Assembly (NCBI GenBank): GCA_021802085.1
Contig: JAKAAZ010000195.1
Span: 1-6,636 of the forward strand
Source: Acidobacteriota bacterium
Lineage (GTDB): Bacteria; Acidobacteriota; Terriglobia; Terriglobales; Acidobacteriaceae
Reading direction: 5' to 3'
Length of the DNA: 6,636 bases
The position numbers were made by a program, and so were the translations under genes. This document shows positions 5,276 through 6,636 of the stretch, one piece after another. The notes under the pieces are model-generated. The model was not told where the DNA came from and made no database searches. It saw only the letters and a list, made by a program, of their open reading frames with translations. Numbering within the stretch: the first letter of the stretch is position 1; each line of letters begins with the position of its first letter.

Positions 5276-6636
5276 CTAGCAAACGGACTCCATCACAGGC
5301 TCGTACACCTCCCGCGGCCGAGAAGGGTGAAGCCCCTGCAGCAGTATGTGGATCACGTCCGCCACGTTATAGCTGGAGCGGCCCGGAGCAAGGAATTGCG
5401 GGACGCAGCTCAGATCGTCGCCGGCGGTCACCACTCCCTGTTCTGTCCGGCTTCCATTCCTCACCTGCGGATAGCCGATGTTCGCCAGCAACGCATTGCA
5501 CAGGCATTTTCTACCTGCGGAATCTTCCGCATTGCCGCCTTTCGCAACATAGAGGCTCAGCGGTTCGGCGGCACAACGATAGCCAATTCCGCCATCCGGC
5601 GTTCGATACGGCTCATGCAGAAAGCCCAGATCGCAAATCCGCGGCCTGGCGGCATACACTTCCGGTTCCGAACCGGTGCCCTCCAGGCGAGCAACCTTGA
5701 ATGGAAATCTCGTCGGCGATGCCAGCGGGTCCGTAAAGACATGCGCCTCGCCGGCAATCGCCTTGGCCAGCAGCGCCTGCTTGTAGTCCTCACGCAATCC
5801 AGACTCCACGGCAAACTCAAATGCGGTCCCAACCTGCACTCCCGCAGCGCCCTGCGCCAGCGCTTCACGCAACTTCTCCGGATGCCCATATCCGCCCGCC
5901 AACCAGAAAGGCACGCCCAGCTCGCGCAGTTTTTCGATGTCGATGGCATCCCGCTCACCGTAGATGGGTTCGCCCGCTTCCGAAAGCTGGACCTTCCCCC
6001 GCGGAGGAGCGTTGTGTCCGCCCGCCGTCCGCATTTCAATCACCAGCCCATCCACTCTGCCATTCGCCTTCTTGAGCATGGTCGCGGCCAGCGTATTGGA
6101 CGAAACGATCGCGAGAAATTTTGGCCGCGTCAGCGGAGCAAGCTCGTACTCCATACAGTCGCGCGGATCGAAGTGCATCGTCGTATCATCGCTCTCCAGC
6201 GCGCCCGTAACATGCACCGTGTATTCCGCCGGCTGATGCTCAGCCAGGCGATCCAGCACGCCTGGAATTTTCAGCGGGATGCCTGCACCCATCACCACAT
6301 ATCCAACCCCAGCCAGCATCGCCCCATAAATCGTAGGCAGATGTGCCGTCTGGACCTTTTCCAGATAATTGATTCCCACTGGATTCGCGTGGCCCTGGCG
6401 AGCCAGAAATACCTCCACGAAATTGCTGACAATATCCAGCTCAATCAATTCGCGCGGGTTGTCTTTCTTGTGCGGCGGCGCCACCCGGTACGGCGTTCGT
6501 TCGCTCTTTCCGCCCGGGATGAAATACTGCTGCCACACGCGTTCGGCCATCGCGGGAAATGGAAACGCATCCAGGCCCCTCCGCATGTGTCCGCCAGGAT
6601 CGCCATCTTGCAAGCGTCGCGCCAGTATCTGATCCA
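5276..6636 (-). CDS. Nitronate monooxygenase / 2-nitropropane dioxygenase-like FMN enzyme (5' end outside window)
   Basis: The frame runs open to the right edge, with visible residues DQILARRLQDGDPGGHMRR at its start, so the N-terminus is missing. The in-frame TTG at 6613 is not a credible start because family-like sequence precedes it. About 452 residues are visible. TIM-barrel landmarks of the NPD/NMO family are NPVGINYLEKVQ, YVVMGAGIP, FLAIVSSNTLAATMLKK, the catalytic-loop-like MRTAGGHNAPPRG (His codon 6014-6016), FWLAGGYG and GAAGVQVGTAFEFA (FMN phosphate site). These enzymes use FMN to oxidise nitronates, and the family also includes enoyl-reductase relatives such as PfaD/FabK. The long insertions and the C-terminal region with KCLCNALLANIGYPQVR suggest a distinct subgroup of unproven substrate. 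It lies upstream of the stress operon on the same strand, 276 bases from the stress-protein start, with no evidence of co-transcription. Family is confident; reaction is not. Confidence 0.82.
   Translation of the reverse strand, partial: DQILARRLQDGDPGGHMRRGLDAFPFPAMAERVWQQYFIPGGKSERTPYRVAPPHKKDNPRELIELDIVSNFVEVFLARQGHANPVGINYLEKVQTAHLPTIYGAMLAGVGYVVMGAGIPLKIPGVLDRLAEHQPAEYTVHVTGALESDDTTMHFDPRDCMEYELAPLTRPKFLAIVSSNTLAATMLKKANGRVDGLVIEMRTAGGHNAPPRGKVQLSEAGEPIYGERDAIDIEKLRELGVPFWLAGGYGHPEKLREALAQGAAGVQVGTAFEFAVESGLREDYKQALLAKAIAGEAHVFTDPLASPTRFPFKVARLEGTGSEPEVYAARPRICDLGFLHEPYRTPDGGIGYRCAAEPLSLYVAKGGNAEDSAGRKCLCNALLANIGYPQVRNGSRTEQGVVTAGDDLSCVPQFLAPGRSSYNVADVIHILLQGLHPSRPREVYEPVMESVC

Noticed and set aside
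5128..5700. Plus-strand open frame of 190 codons across the intergenic region into the nitronate monooxygenase-like gene
   Set aside because: Its second half is antisense to a confident gene. Its first half runs through the palindromes, and its low-complexity Arg/Ser/Pro composition is typical of a shadow frame in GC-rich DNA.
1..6636. Looked for tRNA or rRNA genes, CRISPR repeats, insertion sequences and attachment sites
   Set aside because: No regularly spaced repeats, cloverleaf-like sequences, transposase motifs or terminal inverted repeats were seen; all long frames are accounted for by metabolic or stress genes.

Overview
The window is ordinary, gene-dense, GC-rich bacterial chromosome carrying five recognisable protein genes. 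Nothing in it looks like a phage, plasmid, transposon or CRISPR locus. The sugar-phosphate deaminase subtype, the form of the nitronate monooxygenase-like protein and the paired intergenic palindromes made me think of a soil Acidobacteriota (Acidobacteriaceae-like) genome. That assignment is an inference from memory and was not tested by any search.

Left part (1-1142): a plus-strand, membrane-anchored alpha/beta-hydrolase-fold protein. The fold signatures are intact, but the catalytic serine position is a glycine and no conventional His is visible, so it may be a pseudo-enzyme.

Centre-left (1247-3419): a divergent N-acetylglucosamine catabolic pair. nagB (glucosamine-6-phosphate deaminase) is on the minus strand and nagA (N-acetylglucosamine-6-phosphate deacetylase) on the plus strand, separated by a 250-base shared control region. 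NagA removes acetate from GlcNAc-6-phosphate, and NagB converts the resulting GlcN-6-phosphate to fructose-6-phosphate and ammonia. Together they feed amino sugars from chitin or cell-wall turnover into glycolysis. No transporter, kinase or regulator gene lies beside them. The control region holds a 10-bp tandem repeat, an 8-bp palindrome, and a nagA leader in which one pyrimidine segment can pair either with an upstream purine segment or with the ribosome binding site.

Centre-right (3432-4999): a minus-strand stress pair. A two-domain universal stress protein is followed 23 bases later by a six-helix HdeD/DUF308-family membrane protein, so they are probably co-transcribed. Upstream of the stress protein are a hairpin that contains its Shine-Dalgarno sequence, a CRP/FNR-type inverted repeat, a possible promoter and two back-to-back palindromes.

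Right part (5276-6636): a minus-strand FMN-dependent nitronate monooxygenase-like protein whose 5' end lies beyond the window.

No single new multi-gene system stands out. The most testable leads are the probable pseudo-hydrolase, the two leader RNAs that can hide their ribosome binding sites, and the CRP/FNR-like operator in front of the stress operon.
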